A DNA stretch of 64,000 nt, taken from Ypsolopha sequella (lineage: Eukaryota; Arthropoda; Insecta; Lepidoptera; Ypsolophidae). This document shows, in pieces, positions 63,758 through 64,000 of this stretch. Position 1 is the stretch's first letter, and each line of letters starts with the position of its first letter. Below the pieces are notes generated by a model. The model made no database searches. It worked only from the letters and a program-made list of their open reading frames with translations, and had not been told where the DNA came from. Location: NCBI GenBank assembly GCA_934047225.1, contig OW203986.1:14511221-14575220 (forward strand). The letters run 5' to 3'. Made by a program: the position numbers and the translations under genes.

Positions 63758-64000
63758 ATTATGTCTATTTGTCTTTGCCATCAACAAAAAGTATTTGATC
63801 TTATTCTGAGAAACTGGCACTCATAGTAGGTAATTTCATTAAAAATGAAATTTCAATTTTAGAAGCATTAAACCAAATTTCAAACTTAGGTTAAGTCACA
63901 AATTATAGAGGGATACTACGTATGGTTAAGTGCTTGACCTCGAGATAGAAAAGACTGATTTTTGTATATTTATTTAATTTTTAGAATTTGTGATACTCCC

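Overview
The window looks like nuclear DNA of an insect, most likely a moth or butterfly. Short exons sit in long AT-rich introns with GT..AG borders, and the sequence is dense with fold-back (MITE-like) elements, tRNA-derived SINEs, LINE tails and a dispersed repeat ('agggttccgta...' at one end, 'ccggccaagtgcgagtc...' at the other) that I associate with lepidopteran genomes. The order-level call rests on repeat recognition and is an inference.

Region 1 (1-9120) is the wreck of a Polinton/Maverick-like (adintovirus-like) element folded into a giant palindrome. Two arms of about 3.8 kb (1-3823 and 3899-7721) mirror each other around a 75-bp loop. Each arm holds fragments of a protein-primed type-B DNA polymerase, an adenovirus-type cysteine protease copied in ~358-bp tandem units, and three element-associated ORFs. 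Outside the right arm lies a further polymerase fragment (8423-9048) between 72-bp direct repeats.

Region 2 (9120-29390) is gene-poor and repeat-rich. It holds an unrecognised spliced ORF (9141-9829, -), a broken YqaJ-type exonuclease gene interrupted by a dispersed repeat (13956-14995, -), a convincing first coding exon of an unrecognised gene (18775-18944, -), a candidate signal-peptide exon (24010-24153, +) and a THAP zinc-finger gene with an in-frame stop (27239-28581, -).

Region 3 (29394-51547, +) is a complete 23-exon gene for the ciliary protein CFAP57 (WDR65). It encodes 1262 residues: WD40 repeats in exons 1-12 and coiled coil in exons 13-23. The splice phases I read join into one uninterrupted frame, and one intron is GC-AG. 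Its introns hold a deleted mariner, nested fold-back elements, a 44-bp minisatellite, a probable mitochondrial cox3 fragment and SINEs.

Region 4 (52011-61241, -) is a complete five-exon gene for trans-2,3-enoyl-CoA reductase (TECR, Sc2/Tsc13 family, 300 residues), convergent with CFAP57 with 463 bp between the stop codons. Its long intron 4 carries a 34-bp minisatellite. A copy of part of its promoter and 5' leader lies about 1.5 kb upstream (62678-62771). The remainder to 64000 holds fold-back elements and no gene I can support.

The two intact genes are ordinary housekeeping/ciliary genes and are not functionally linked. The unusual biology is in the Polinton-derived palindrome and in the number and nesting of fold-back elements.
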